From: Erpobdella octoculata
Lineage: Eukaryota > Annelida > Clitellata > Hirudinida > Erpobdellidae
Direction of reading: 5' to 3'
Length of the DNA: 64,000 nucleotides
Assembly: GCA_963978895.1 (NCBI GenBank)
Contig: OZ022246.1
Location: 3,200,955 to 3,264,954 of the forward strand
A program made the position numbers and the translations under genes. The notes beneath the pieces are model-generated. The model worked only from the letters and a program-made list of their open reading frames with translations. It searched no databases and was not told the DNA's origin. Shown here piece by piece: positions 37,428-51,437 of this stretch (its first letter is position 1; each line of letters starts with the position of its first letter).

Positions 37428-38047
37428 TTAAAAACTTTTCTTGAATTTTTGCAATTGATTACCCCGGATGCAGTACCGAAAGGGCGAATCCTTAGCTAAA
37501 TTTGCATTTAATTTGTTTCTTTCAATTCTAAGCTGATAATCCAGTTGTCTTTCCGCTTCTGTTAAATCCGGACTGATATAGACGGATTTATGGTCACTGT
37601 TTCTCAGACTTTTGGCAGCCATGAGAATCGGATTCCTAAGACTAACATCAGATAATTCTACCAAAATTGGACCTGGTTTGCTTGTGTCTTTAGATCTTAG
37701 TCGTTTCAAATGTACAGGTTTTACCTCAGACTTACCGATTACATTCAAGATTTGTTTAACGGATTCTTCATCCTCAGTTTTTTTAGTAGCCTGGGCTGAG
37801 TTCGGTGACTCAGGGATACCGTAAACAATTATATTCTTTTTTCTTCTTTCACGATCCTTCAGTTCATTTATTGAAGCATTAACAACAACCAGCTGAGCAG
37901 CTGGCTGTTTTGTTTTTTGAGTACCGGCTTTCACCACTTGAACCCAGTCATTCACAATCGATGGGGATTTTTTCTCGGTCTGTGCGACCGCCAAATCTGT
38001 TTTCAACTTGCAGATTTCGTCAAGATTGATTTTGTCTTTACTTTCAA
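37428..38047 (-). CDS. LINE ORF1 (RNA-binding protein), 5'-incomplete
   Basis: ORF1 proteins coat LINE RNA. Visible: a leading charged segment ([20 protein letters not shown]), then [36 protein letters not shown] and [20 protein letters not shown]. RRKNxxVxGxPE plus YIxPDLTxxER is the signature of the RRM-like ORF1 type found in many animal CR1/L2/jockey elements. The stop at 37428 overlaps the upstream open part of ORF2. The true N-terminus is missing: the frame runs into (TA)n, which translates as YIYI. Confidence 0.85.
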
Positions 38048-40442
<2,395 letters not shown>

Positions 40443-40680
40443 TATATATATATATATTGTTTGTTTGTTTGTTTGTTTGTCTCTCTGTCTGTCTGTTTGT
40501 CCTTTGCTTTTCCAAAATAATTTTTTTAAATAATTTAAAAAAATATTCTACATAGTCATGGACATGTCCTCAGACCTACCAAATGTACACAAAAAATTTC
40601 ATAAAGAACGGTTCAGCCGTTTCAGAGGAGTTCAATTTCATACAATATGACACAAGATTTCTATATATATATATATATAC
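40443..40680 (-). mobile_element. Helitron-like 5' fragment
   Basis: In reverse: TATATAGAAATCTTGTGTCATA, then AACGGCTGAACCGTTCTTTA, a layout like the 5' region of the helicase-bearing Helitron (GAACGGCTGAACCGATTTGAG near 31180). A (TTTG)n run and TCTGTCTG lie at its far end. Confidence 0.45.
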
Positions 40681-40983
40681 GGCACCAGTCTATTTAAAAT
40701 ATCAATTCTTCGCTCCTGTTTTTTTTTATTTTGGAGTTGTGGTTTCGATTTTTTCGATATAATTCACTTTTTGAGGTAAAAAGTAATTTTTTCACTGTTT
40801 TAATGAATTCTCTAGCTACTAAAATAATGTAATGTTTGTGAAGTTTTATATACTATTTTTAAGAAAATTCATTCTAGTTTAAAGCGTTTGTATTTCAGCA
40901 ACAAGGATGCCTTAACTATTTGGATTTCACTTATTTTTTGAAAAATGGTGATGTCGGCACCCTTGATAGCACCTTGCGCAGGC

Positions 40984-41007
40984 ACCTTTGATACTAGTAT
41001 CAAAGGT
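40984..41007. repeat. Perfect 24-bp palindrome
   Basis: Starts ACCTTTGATACTAGTATCAA and continues AGGT; it equals its own reverse complement. It lies in an apparent intron upstream of the pogo-like exon. Confidence 0.8.
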
Positions 41008-41122
41008 TCCTTGAATTTTTTATCAAGGTTACCACCAAAAGGAGAATGATAAAATTTTTGATTAATCCGTGAAATTGCTTATGTTTTAGCTCTGAATAAT
41101 TGTTTTTTTTTATCTTGGCTAG

Positions 41123-41526
41123 TTTTTACTGAAGATGAGATTTTAGCATCGTATGTTACAGGTCATCCAGAACCTGTTGTTGGTGAAAATTTTGGCAAAA
41201 ATGAATCAGTCACTGTTGATCAAACTCCTAGCAAAAACTATTCCACTAGTCAGTCAAGTCTACAATTCAATCTTGAAAAACTGAAACCTTTTCTAAAAGC
41301 TACAGCTAGGAAAACTGTTCGAAAGCAGCAGCAACGCACAAGAATTCTAACTGACACGGAAATGATGAATGAAATTCGCATGCAACGAGAACAAAAAATA
41401 AAAAAAGCATGCACCGCAGAAAATAAAAAGAAAGAAACAAAGATTATAAAACTCAACAAGTCTGATAAACCAGATAAGCAAAGTGGTACAAGCTTAACTT
41501 CAGTTAGTCAGTCATCCATTCCAGAC
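41123..41526 (+). CDS. Exon of a pogo/jerky-like transposase-derived gene
   Basis: Bounded by a pyrimidine-rich acceptor (TTTTTTTTATCTTGGCTAG) and a consensus donor (GAC/GTAAGT), with one frame open throughout. It begins VFTEDEILASYVTGHPEP, includes LEKLKPFLKATARKTVRKQQ and RTRILTDTEMMNEIRMQ, and is then Lys/Glu-rich. The combination of a FxxxDFxxSxVTxRP-like start and a KPxPKA..RK..RxxxILTDTPEKxE-like block is, from memory, the C-terminal region of pogo/Tigger-type DDE proteins and their jerky relatives. The catalytic core is not in the window, so the call is a single exon. Whether it is a live domesticated gene or a fragment is undecided. Confidence 0.55.
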
Positions 41527-41574
41527 GTAAGTCTTAATGCTTCAAGGGATTTCACGCTCATTTTCTTATTCCCG

Positions 41575-41955
41575 TTTCTGCTCGCTCTCCCGCTCCCGCT
41601 CCGCTCACTTTGTGATCGATTTTAATTTTTTCTTCACTATAATTGTCTCCCATTGCCTCTCAAGCTTGTTTAAAAATTGCATCAGGATCAGATGAATGGT
41701 GTAGCAATGCATAAAGGACTTAGATACTTACATAATCTAATTTTTATATATATAGATGAGATTATGTGTGTAAGTATGTATGTATGTATGTAAGTATGTA
41801 AGCCCTTTATGCATTGCTTCACAATTCATCTGATCATAATGTAATTTTCACACAAGCTTGAGAGGCAATCGGAGAAGGATTTTGTGAGAAAATTTTTTTA
41901 GTCACAAAATGAGCGGTGCGAGAGAGCAAACGGGCAACGCTTGGTACCCCGCTAT
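41575..41955. mobile_element. Head-to-head family B Helitron halves
   Basis: A minus-strand 5' half (41575-41756) and a plus-strand copy (41757-41955) meet at TATATATAGATGAG. The plus copy goes from AAAATGAGCGGTGCGAGAGA straight to GGGCAACGCTTGGTACCCCG and CTATT, so its VNTR is absent and its CTAG is degraded. Confidence 0.6.
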
Positions 41956-42017
41956 TCATTTAAAAAGTTATTTTGGAAAAAAAAGGTCAAACAGACAGAC
42001 AAATAGAATTACAGACA

Positions 42018-42340
<323 letters not shown>

Positions 42341-42480
42341 TACATTCATAAAGTTTAATGGAAAAGTTTTTGGCTAATTGTAGTCTCGAACAGAGAGTTT
42401 TGTGCCGAAAGGTCGAGAATTTGGCTCGAAAAGTTGTTTCTGCCAAATGGCGAGTTGTGTTTCTTAGAGCGTGTCTCAAA
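42341..42480 (+). pseudogene. Penelope-like family 2, N-terminal fragment (copy a)
   Basis: Plus-strand frame [20 protein letters not shown] then [20 protein letters not shown], equivalent to 42738-42862. It lies back to back with the minus-strand C-terminal fragment at 42203-42340, the kind of inverted junction Penelope elements leave. Confidence 0.5.
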
Positions 42481-42589
42481 GATATATATATTATATAGGA
42501 AATTCTTGTCTCTTCTAATATAACACAGCGAAAACGCAAAAATTGATTTCCAATAGTATAAATTTTATATTCTTTTGATTTGATAGGTA

Positions 42590-43320
<731 letters not shown>

Positions 43321-43323
<3 letters not shown>

Positions 43324-44600
43324 TGGGTTATTTGGTTTTTAAAGTAGCTGCTACTCAAAAACTGTGAATGCTACAGGAGTAAAAATTAGTATTTAGTTTC
43401 TACTCCAAAAATAATGAAATACGTGTTTCATCATTTTTTGAAAATTTGGTTTCCAGGATTTCAAATGTGGGGTGGAAAATAGGGTTATTTGTTTTTTAAA
43501 GTAACTGCTACTCAAAAACTGTAAATACCACAGATGTAAACTTAGTATTTAGTTTCTATTCTAAAAATAAAGATATACGTGTTTCACCATTTTTTAATAA
43601 ATTTGGTTTCCAGGACCATAAAGGTTGGGTGGACAATAGGATTACTTGGTTTTTAAAGTAGCTGCTACTCAAAAACTGTGAATGCTACAAAAGTAAAAAT
43701 TAGTATTTAGTTTCTACTCTAAAAATAATGATATCCGTGTTTCACCATTTTTTGAAAGTTTGGTTTCCAGGACTTCAAATTTGGGGTGGAAAATATGGTT
43801 TTTTGGTTTATAAAGTAACTGCTACTCAACAACTGTAAATGCTACAAAAGTAAAAATTAGTATTTAGTTTCTAATCTAAAAATAAGGATATATGTGTTTC
43901 ACCATTTTTTTAAATTTTGGTTTTCAAGACCTCAAATGTGGGGTGAAAAAGGTTTCTTTGGTTTTTAAAGTAACTGCTACTCAAAAACTGTGAATGCTAC
44001 AGATGTCAAAATTAGTATTTAGTATTTACTCAAAAAATAATGATATAAGTGTTTCAACATTTTTTAAAAATTTGGTTTTCAGGACCTCAAATGTGGGGTG
44101 GAAATAAGGGTTATTTGATTTCAAAATAACTGCTTCTCAAAAACTGTAAGTGCTACACAAATGTAAAAATTAGTATTTTAAAGTTTTGTGCCGGTTAAAA
44201 GTAGTTAAGTCCAGTTTATCACCGACCGGGCCAAGCCGTTATTTTAGAGTCTTCACACGGGCCAGGCCAAACCTTAAATCAAAGTGGGACGGGCCAAGGT
44301 TTTTTACCAAGTATATAGATACTTTAGTAATTTTAGGGTCTTCAGTTGGGCCGGGCCAAACCTGAAGTCAAGGTGGGACGGGCCGAAGTTTTTCATCAAG
44401 TATATAGAACTTCTAGGCCTGTAAGAATGGGCCGGGCCTAATTCAGACGAACTGTGCCGGGCCAGGAGTTTGGGTTTTTAAAAGGGGCTGGGCTAATTTG
44501 TCGACGGGCCGAGCCGAGACCTAAAAAATTGATCTCTACTATGGATGCATGGTTCAAACTCTCTAACTTCATGCGAGCGAAGCCGCAACGGGCACTGCTA

Positions 44601-44601
<1 letters not shown>
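43321..44601 (+). mobile_element. Helitron family A, copy 7 (5'-truncated)
   Basis: Begins inside the satellite-like region (AATTGGGTTATTTGGTTTTT) directly after TA repeats and ends GGGCACTGCTAG. Confidence 0.85.

Positions 44602-44697
<96 letters not shown>
44602..44697. repeat. (TA)n tract
   Basis: TA run following the CTAG of copy 7. Confidence 0.95.
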
Positions 44698-44698
<1 letters not shown>

Positions 44699-45166
44699 CG
44701 AGAAGAGTAAACAAACAGAAAGAACCGAAATTGTCAAAGATTTAGCACACCAACAAAAGATTAATTACTCCACTTGCCAAATCAACAGAAAACAAGGCTC
44801 AGGAAATAGAACATAAGTAAAACAAAAATGCCATGGTGTTTACGACAGGTATCATAAACTAATATAATCACAAAAAACTATAACAGACTATTGGAATACA
44901 CCATCAATTTCTGCGCGTTTGCTGTGTACTATTAAAAGAAACCAGAATTTCCTCAGACTCATGACAATGAGATTCGTCAGGAACAGCCCCAACAACCACT
45001 GTTTGTTTACTTTTCTCGTTTTACTTTTGACCGGGAAAATTTTGGAAACTATTTGTGTGAAATAATGCAAAAAGCACAATTTGTTAATTTGCTTTCTGGC
45101 GACCCCAAAACCTGGCACCCGGGTCAAGATGCCCCTCCCTGCCACCCTTCGCTACGCCACTGACTA
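44698..45166. mobile_element. PLE family 2 terminal fragments and an hAT-like MITE end
   Basis: 44698-44770 is an inverted copy of the PLE family 2 terminal region (GAGAAGAGTAAACAAACAG then AAAGAACCGAAATTG). 45001-45031 repeats GTTTGTTTACTTTTCTCGTT then TTACTTTTGACC. 45090-45166 ends CGCTACGCCACTG, the terminus of the MITE family at 57934-58189; the opposite end was not found here. Confidence 0.5.
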
Positions 45167-48046
45167 GTCCCTACCATACAAACACTAAAACAGTCCATAG
45201 TTAACCTTAAAATAATGTTCATAATTGTCATGGATGAAAGTCAGCCAATTCGTCCTCTGCGGAACTAACAATGAACGCTCTCCAGTAAGAAGCAGATGAA
45301 ATGGCTTATTGGAATGGGCCACAAGACGAAGTCTTAAGGAACGTAAATTGCGGAGGAGCAGGGGGGGCATTTGACCCTCCCTGATTTTCAAAATTAAACA
45401 TTTTTTTTACCTAGAGTTCACTATATATTTTTTTAATTTTAACTTTACTTAACCTAGTGATGATTCATGGCGTTTTGAAATTTGTCCGGCGTATGTAGAC
45501 AATTTGCCCCCTCCCCTTTGATTTCCAAAATTTATTTTTTTTTTCACCTAGAGCTTATTATTTAAATTGTTAATTTTAACTTTAATTCAATGCGCATTGT
45601 AATCCTTTTTAAGTGTGTATACAATTTTATATCTGAGCTCAATGCTAAATTTACTAATAAATGCAGAGTAATAAATTGTGTATCAGCGTTGGTCCAAAGT
45701 TTAGCTGTATTCAGTATTCTGTGCCAAAATACAATCAGTGAACTTGTGGAACTTTACCCTATTAGTGGTATTGATACAATGTTGATTCCCTAACAGCTGT
45801 CTGGATCAAAGTTATTATTATTCATTACACAAAAATAAAACAAAATTCCACACATCCCATTTTGGACATCTTTTTTTTACTAATCCTGTACTTGCCCCTG
45901 CAATATGATTGAATCATTCAAGCTCCTTATACCCAGTGGCGGATCCAGAAATTCCTGGTGGGGATGCACTTCAGAAATTGTTCACATTTTTTTCAAAAAA
46001 GCTGATGACCAGTGAAAGGTATAGTCGTAAGTATTTTTCAATTTTTTTTCAAAGACTTCCAGTTTCTCCTCCCTAAAAAGCTACGGTCATCTTCCAAAAA
46101 TCAGGTATTATACCCAAAAAAATGACAATTGATTTCTGGTGGGGAAGGCATCTCTCCATCCCTCCTTGCTTGTATCTACTTATTTATATAAATATTAAAG
46201 GTAGTGTGTGTTTGTGAGAGCATTCGCTTATCATATCCATGCCGCAGGAGCAACATTTGGCATGCAGGTAGACTTCAATGATGAGAAAATTTTGAAAAAT
46301 TAAAACAAATCTGTTATTTATTTGACGTTTCATTGGCAAAAAAGATAAACAAAAATAAACAAAAAACTCGGGCAACACCTGGTAACCCTGTCAGTAAACT
46401 ATATAATGGCGGAAAAATTTTGCCCCCCGCCATGGAAAATGCTGAATTTACGTCCCTGGAAGTCTTGCGGAAACCGTGGAGTAAACGATCAACGTCGATT
46501 TTAATTTTATCATGCAAATGATATATGTGCCAGATTGTGCCTTTAATTTGATTTATTTTAGAAAAAGAAAGATAAACCGTTATTTTGTCGACGACGACGG
46601 CGTGCAACCGTTGCGGTTAGGAACCGTTACCTTAACGACGACGGCGGTTCCGGGGACTAGTTTCCAGCATCAGGTTTTTATAGGTAAAATTTGAGAGTAT
46701 TTCCTCGGATCAAATAAAAAGCTATTGAATTCATTTTTAGTAGAAACAACTCGACTAAAGCGGTTTGCCGTCTGGATGAGAACGTCCGTGAACTAGTTTA
46801 ACATAATTTAATGACGCCCCTAAAGCGTTCAGGCGTTATTTGATGTATGCGACACTATACTTCTATTTTACCTTAAAAATGTAATTTTTTATACAATAAA
46901 AACAACAAAAGACACGTTTGCTCGTTTTCATTGTACGGCTACAGCAACTATTAGCTGGAAATGTACACAATACGTCCACATCGGTAGTATGACCCCCCCT
47001 CCTCCGCCCCATCAACGAAAGGGACGACCGTGCTCAAACAGCGTCAGTAAAAGCAAGTATCAAACACAAATAAACCGACATAGTAATCTGATTGTAAACA
47101 TTGATCAATAGAATGTTTGATAATGGTAACACCACATGCTGCAGTTCTTCAAAAATAAACAAAGTGGAAAGTGTAGAAGGAATAATAAATACAAATAAAT
47201 TTTCAACATCATAAGCAACCAAAGAGGTTCAATTCCAGCAATTGTCTTTGATCATGTACTTCCCTTCTTTGTACATCTGGCTCGATTCAAAAGCGTGTTC
47301 CTGCAATATCGTTAAAATTCACTAATTGTCAGAAGTCTGACTCTTTAATAGATAATGAACCAAACATTGTATGTAAAATAGTTATGATGAAGAAAAATAA
47401 TTGAAAACATATCAATATTAGTAAAAAAAAACAGTTGTTGGGGTTTATGAAGAAGTTGAATAAAAATTGATAAAATCTGGGAAAAAATAAAAGGTTTTTG
47501 GTAACGAGTAAATATTAGTATGAAGATGTTGGAAGTGGAAGACCACAACTCAAGTCATTATCTTTTGAGTGGCTACTGGTGAAAAGAAGCACAGGCTGCT
47601 TAGTTTCTACAGCTACAGCCTGATGGACTGTAAACCGAGTAAATAACTGCTCACAATAAATCACAGAGTTATTACATTATTAAACGAAAGAAAGATTTTG
47701 TATAGTTTTTTTTTATCGGTCAAATATCGGCAGTTGTAATTTAATATAAAATTTGTAGAGCATTATTAATTTCATTAAGACCTCCATTGTAACACCAATA
47801 CTCCATGCAACAAAACAAAAACAACAAGATAAATACAAACAAACAACAAAATGAACATAAACAAATTAAAATAAAAACTAAACACAACAAGCTCTGGCAA
47901 TCAGCCACTTCTCTCACGTGAACGGGGGGTCGAAACATTAAAATAAACAAACACATTTCCACTTATTAGAATTAAACACGCAAATGAGGCACATTATAGA
48001 TTACGTAAATAATGTTTAAAATCACCTTGTTTAACTCGGAGGTCTT
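45167..48046. other. Non-genic stretch with decayed repeat ends
   Basis: No supported gene. A degraded Helitron (GGGCAACACCTGGTAACCC near 46371, with a remnant 5' region from about 46190) and a CAGTGGCGGATCCAG hAT-like end near 45943 are present. 46570-46700 is unusually CG-rich (GTCGACGACGACGGCG) with a short plus-strand frame I do not recognise. Confidence 0.45.
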
Positions 48047-49333
48047 TCATGCTTCCTCATCTTCTCCGCTGTTGTCTTCCGTGTCAGCTGAATATAATCA
48101 ATTTTATTAATTATAATGAAGTATATTTAATTGAATTTTAGACAAGTTTTTCGCACAGTTTTTAGAGATGAGAGAAAAAGGGAAAAAACAGCAGAAGTTT
48201 TTTCTAAAATTGGAAGATTATAACTTTAAATGTATGCTTAACGAGTATTTACCTTGATAACCATCACTGGAGTCTATCTCCTCATCACTGGAGTCCATCT
48301 CTTCATTACTGGAGTCCATCTCCTCATCGCTGGAGTCCATCTCTTCATCGCTGGAGTCCATCTCCTCATCGCTGGAGTCCATCTCTTCATCACTGGAGTC
48401 TACCTCATAGTCCAAGTCAATGTCATTCGCTGCATCAGGCAGAAACACAATTGTTGTAAGATTCTAACTTTAAATGTATGCTTAATCAATATTTACCTTG
48501 CTGGCCATCGTTCATGTCTTCATCTCCAACGTCAATGTCGCTTCCTTCGTCAGACATCCCTGAAAATTACATACCAATAATAGCTTCAGAGCAATAAGAA
48601 CATTTGTTTTTAAAAACACTATTTGTATAAAATTTTAATTGTTACTTTATGCTTAATAAATGTTTACCATGATTCATGACTTCAATACCCTCGTGGACCC
48701 CTTGATTATCGACTTCTGTAACGGATGTATTTTAATTTATAATAACATTTAATTAATAATAAATTAGAACATAAAAATAAATAAAAAAAACTTTACCATC
48801 TTGGTGGTTCTGTAGTTCGCTGATTTCTTCATAGGCCGCCACTCCTCCTACTCCAGCTGTTGTATCTCTTTCTACAAGATTCGGCAAACCTACATTTAAA
48901 ACAATAGTAAAACTAGTAAAGTTTCTTCATCTCATGAAGTGATACCAGAGATGTAGTACTTGGTACTCGTACTCGAAACGGACACTTGTGATAAATTTAT
49001 ATTTTATATTCCTCAATAAAACTTGCAAAAATTAAAATTTGACTTAAAAATTAAAACATAAAAATAAATAAAAATAAATTTACCAGCTTGGTGGTTCTGC
49101 AGTTCATCTAAAAAAATGTTAATACAGTTTTTGATAACTACAGGTAAGGTAAAACAATAGTAAAACTAGTAAAATTATTTCATTTCTTGAAGTAATACAT
49201 GATTAAAGTTTAACAGTTTAATTTACTTGCTCTATTCCTAATATAACGCCTTATAAAGCCATGAAAAATTCCATTTATTCAAAATTAACATATTACCGTC
49301 ACTACGCTTTCTTTTTGCGTTTCGTTCAGACAT
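48047..49333 (-). CDS. Novel seven-exon gene for a 160-residue acidic Ser-Asp-Glu protein
   Basis: I reconstruct seven coding exons: 49333-49297, 49107-49084, 48889-48797, 48715-48668, 48559-48497, 48429-48253 and 48087-48047, total 483 nt including the TGA. Every donor is G/GTAA-type and every junction is phase 1, so any internal exon could be skipped or duplicated without shifting frame. The protein starts MSERNAKRKRSDDELQNHQA (basic, NLS-like), then is strongly acidic, with seven tandem DSSDEEM-like hexamer units in exon 6 and the end DTEDNSGEDEEA. ELQNHQ occurs at the end of both exons 2 and 3, and flanking intron sequences of exons 2/3 and 5/6 are similar, indicating exon duplication. 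No domain is recognised; DSSDEEM units are potential casein kinase 2 sites. A histone- or nucleic-acid-binding acidic tail protein is one possibility, but function is unknown. Confidence 0.72.
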
Positions 49334-49422
49334 TATTCAAGGTTTAGCCGACTTCGTGAACTTTAAGAGAAAAATAGCTAACTCAATCAACCGTTGAAGT
49401 GGCAAACATGTTTGTGTCGCTT

Positions 49423-49429
49423 TTTTATA
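49423..49429 (-). promoter_or_regulatory. Candidate TATA box of the acidic-protein gene
   Basis: TATAAAA on the minus strand, 90 bp upstream of the start codon at 49333, in an otherwise moderately GC-balanced stretch. Confidence 0.4.
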
Positions 49430-49439
49430 TTACGCCTGT

Positions 49440-50170
49440 GACCTGGAAGAGTCCGATTGGTCAATTTATGTTTTAGTGTCCCATTTAGATAAGATTGGCT
49501 GCCGATGGATCATGTAAGGGGCCTGCACAATGGAAAACATGACTCAACTTTTACATACCTTTCGGAACTTTCGCCCAAATCTTTAACTCAGGCGACTATT
49601 TCACGTTCCTTCGCTTTCAAGGGAAAGAGCGTGAAACATTTTGTCCATCCCTCGTCGTGTTTCTGTTTGTTTGTTTAAATGTGTGTCTTTCTCTGTACGC
49701 AGATCTTGCAAGTAAAATTTAACCAGCTTTTGATGTTATTAGCGCTTATGAACCCCCCTAAAATTTCTTCAATCATTTATTAGGATTGAAGAAATTTTAG
49801 AACAATATGCCCACAACAAGGTTTTGCTGAAATGACCTTCCCGGGTATCTCAAATGCCAAATGTACCCCATGCTAATTTAGTTAAAATCTAATTAGCTGA
49901 ATTGTTTTTTTTTAGTGGTATAGGGTACCAACTTACTCTTACCAACGTATGTATAAAGCAAGCAAACGGACACGGCAGTTAATATAAATGAAAAAGCTAT
50001 ACTACTTTATGATTGTTGTAAAGTTGTGAATCTTCTGAGACTAATCTACACAACAGCGTTTGACATTTGTACAGACAATTTATGAATTACATTAATTATT
50101 TCGTTTTATTGATCTCAATTTTAAAGTATTGCTTATATTGAAATTAAAATGTAAAAAAACATATCAAAAC
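49440..50170. other. Spacer, no gene seen
   Basis: Contains a short piece of repeat F (about 49685-49735) and AT-rich sequence. From about 50095 it shares the 3' flank of the RING paralogue. Confidence 0.4.
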
Positions 50171-50174
50171 ATTG

Positions 50175-50617
50175 AATAAAATTATCCTAGATAATTTGTT
50201 CATTGTTGTCATCTTCTTTTTCTTCTGATATTAGGTATTTGTGTACACTTATTGATACCTCTTTCAACGTACGGAATAAGAAATTCCAACATAGGAAAAT
50301 GAGGACTATCATATTTAATCTTTAAAATATTAGCAATTGATTTAGTGTGAATGAACCTCAAGAGTAACTTTTGAATGTTTGTGATCTCGTAAAAGAGTTT
50401 TTACCATTTCTTTGTTGCACTTTACATGCACAACAAGTGCATTTTTGAATGGAGCTCTACACATGGGACATACTCTTGAGTAGTAATGATACATATTATA
50501 AATACAACGAGCGCAAAACACATGGTCACAACCATCAAGATAAGCAGATCTGTTTTTTTCAGTGTTTTCATAACAAATTCCACATTCTGAGTAGTTTATT
50601 TCACGTGGGAATTTCAT
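50175..50617 (-). pseudogene. RING-finger protein copy 2, frameshifted
   Basis: Starts MKFPREINYSECGICYENTE and carries an intact RING (CGICYEN..LDGCDHVFCARC then VCPMCRAPF). After NKEMVKTLL the frame breaks and stops at 50342. The rest of the paralogous C-terminus continues in another frame (EITNIQKLLLRFIHTKSIAN ..ERGINKCTQI) and the terminal acidic NNEQII in a third. At least two indels relative to 23409-23861 make this a probable pseudogene, though the RING alone could still fold. Confidence 0.7.
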
Positions 50618-50772
50618 AAAGAAAGAAAAACTGTTTTCAATATAACAATCATATTGCAGACAAATTTATTGGAAATATTTCATTTTGATTTGACAGTATT
50701 GACAATAAGCCTACAATTAGAATGTTGAATTAATTATGTTTATGATATCCTAATGTGCTGTATCATTGTGTA

Positions 50773-51222
50773 CTAGCGGGGTAACCGGCGTTCCCTGAGG
50801 TTTTTCTAACGTTTTTCTCTATCGCTCCCGTTTCCTTCCGCGCTTGCTTTCCCGCTCCCAGTCGTTTTCCTGTTCCTGTTTGCTCTGCCGTTCCCGGTCG
50901 CTTTCCCGCTCCCGCTTGCTCTCCCGTTTCCAGTCACTTTTTTTATTCCGCTTGCTCTTTTGCGCCGATTGGTTTTTTTCCTGCTTGCTTTCCCGTTCCT
51001 GTTCACGCTCATTCTCCAGTTCCCGTTTCCGCTCGCTCTCCCGCTCTCGCCCATTTTGTGACCGATTTGAAGGTTTTTCACGGAAACCTTCCACTACTGA
51101 CTCTCATGTTTGTGTGAAAAATTTTATTAGGATTGGATAAATGGTGTAACAATGCATAAAGGACAAACAAACGAACAAACAAACAAACAAACAGACGCAG
51201 TCATTTATATATATATATATAT
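50773..51222 (-). mobile_element. Helitron family B, full-length diverged copy
   Basis: CTAGCGGGGTAACCGGCGTTC (3' end), a decayed VNTR, CGCCCATTTTGTGACCG, ATAAATGGTGTAACAATGCA then TAAAGGAC, an (ACAA)n run and TCATTTATATATATATA (5' end). Here the internal microsatellite is (ACAA)n instead of (ACAT)n. Confidence 0.75.
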
Positions 51223-51437
51223 TTCGCTGAAAATTCCTTGTATTCGTACTAGCACTCAAGACCTCAGTACTCGTACTCGATGCCCTGGTACTTGTACTCG
51301 CCCCATAAGTACCCGCAACAGCTCTGCAGCTGTTTCAACCTAAATGTCTTATGGTTTGTTCTTACTTATCATTACTGAAACTGTCATTAACCCTTGATTT
51401 TTGTGGGTCGTAAATTTTTCAGAAAACTCTTTTGTAA
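51223..51437. other. Spacer with GTACTCGTACTCG repeats
   Basis: TATTCGTACTAGCACTCAAG and CAGTACTCGTACTCGATGCC resemble the internal sequence of the 55-bp hAT-like MITE at 56902; no gene is seen. Confidence 0.4.

Larger units (their letters stand above)
34366..38047 (-). mobile_element. CR1/L2-type LINE, nearly complete
   Basis: Minus-strand element with ORF1 (38047-37428), overlapping ORF2 (about 37450-34538) and a 3' region ending in tandem AAACTT/AACTTA units at 34366-34390, a microsatellite-like tail typical of CR1/L2-clade LINEs rather than poly(A). The 5' end of ORF1 is lost into a (TA)n tract at 38048. Confidence 0.85.

Noticed and set aside
46512..46694. Plus-strand frame with LRLGTVTLTTTAVPGTSFQH, possibly a retroviral-type protease fragment
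   Set aside because: No DTG/DSG catalytic motif and no neighbouring gag, RT or integrase; CG-rich composition explains the open frame.
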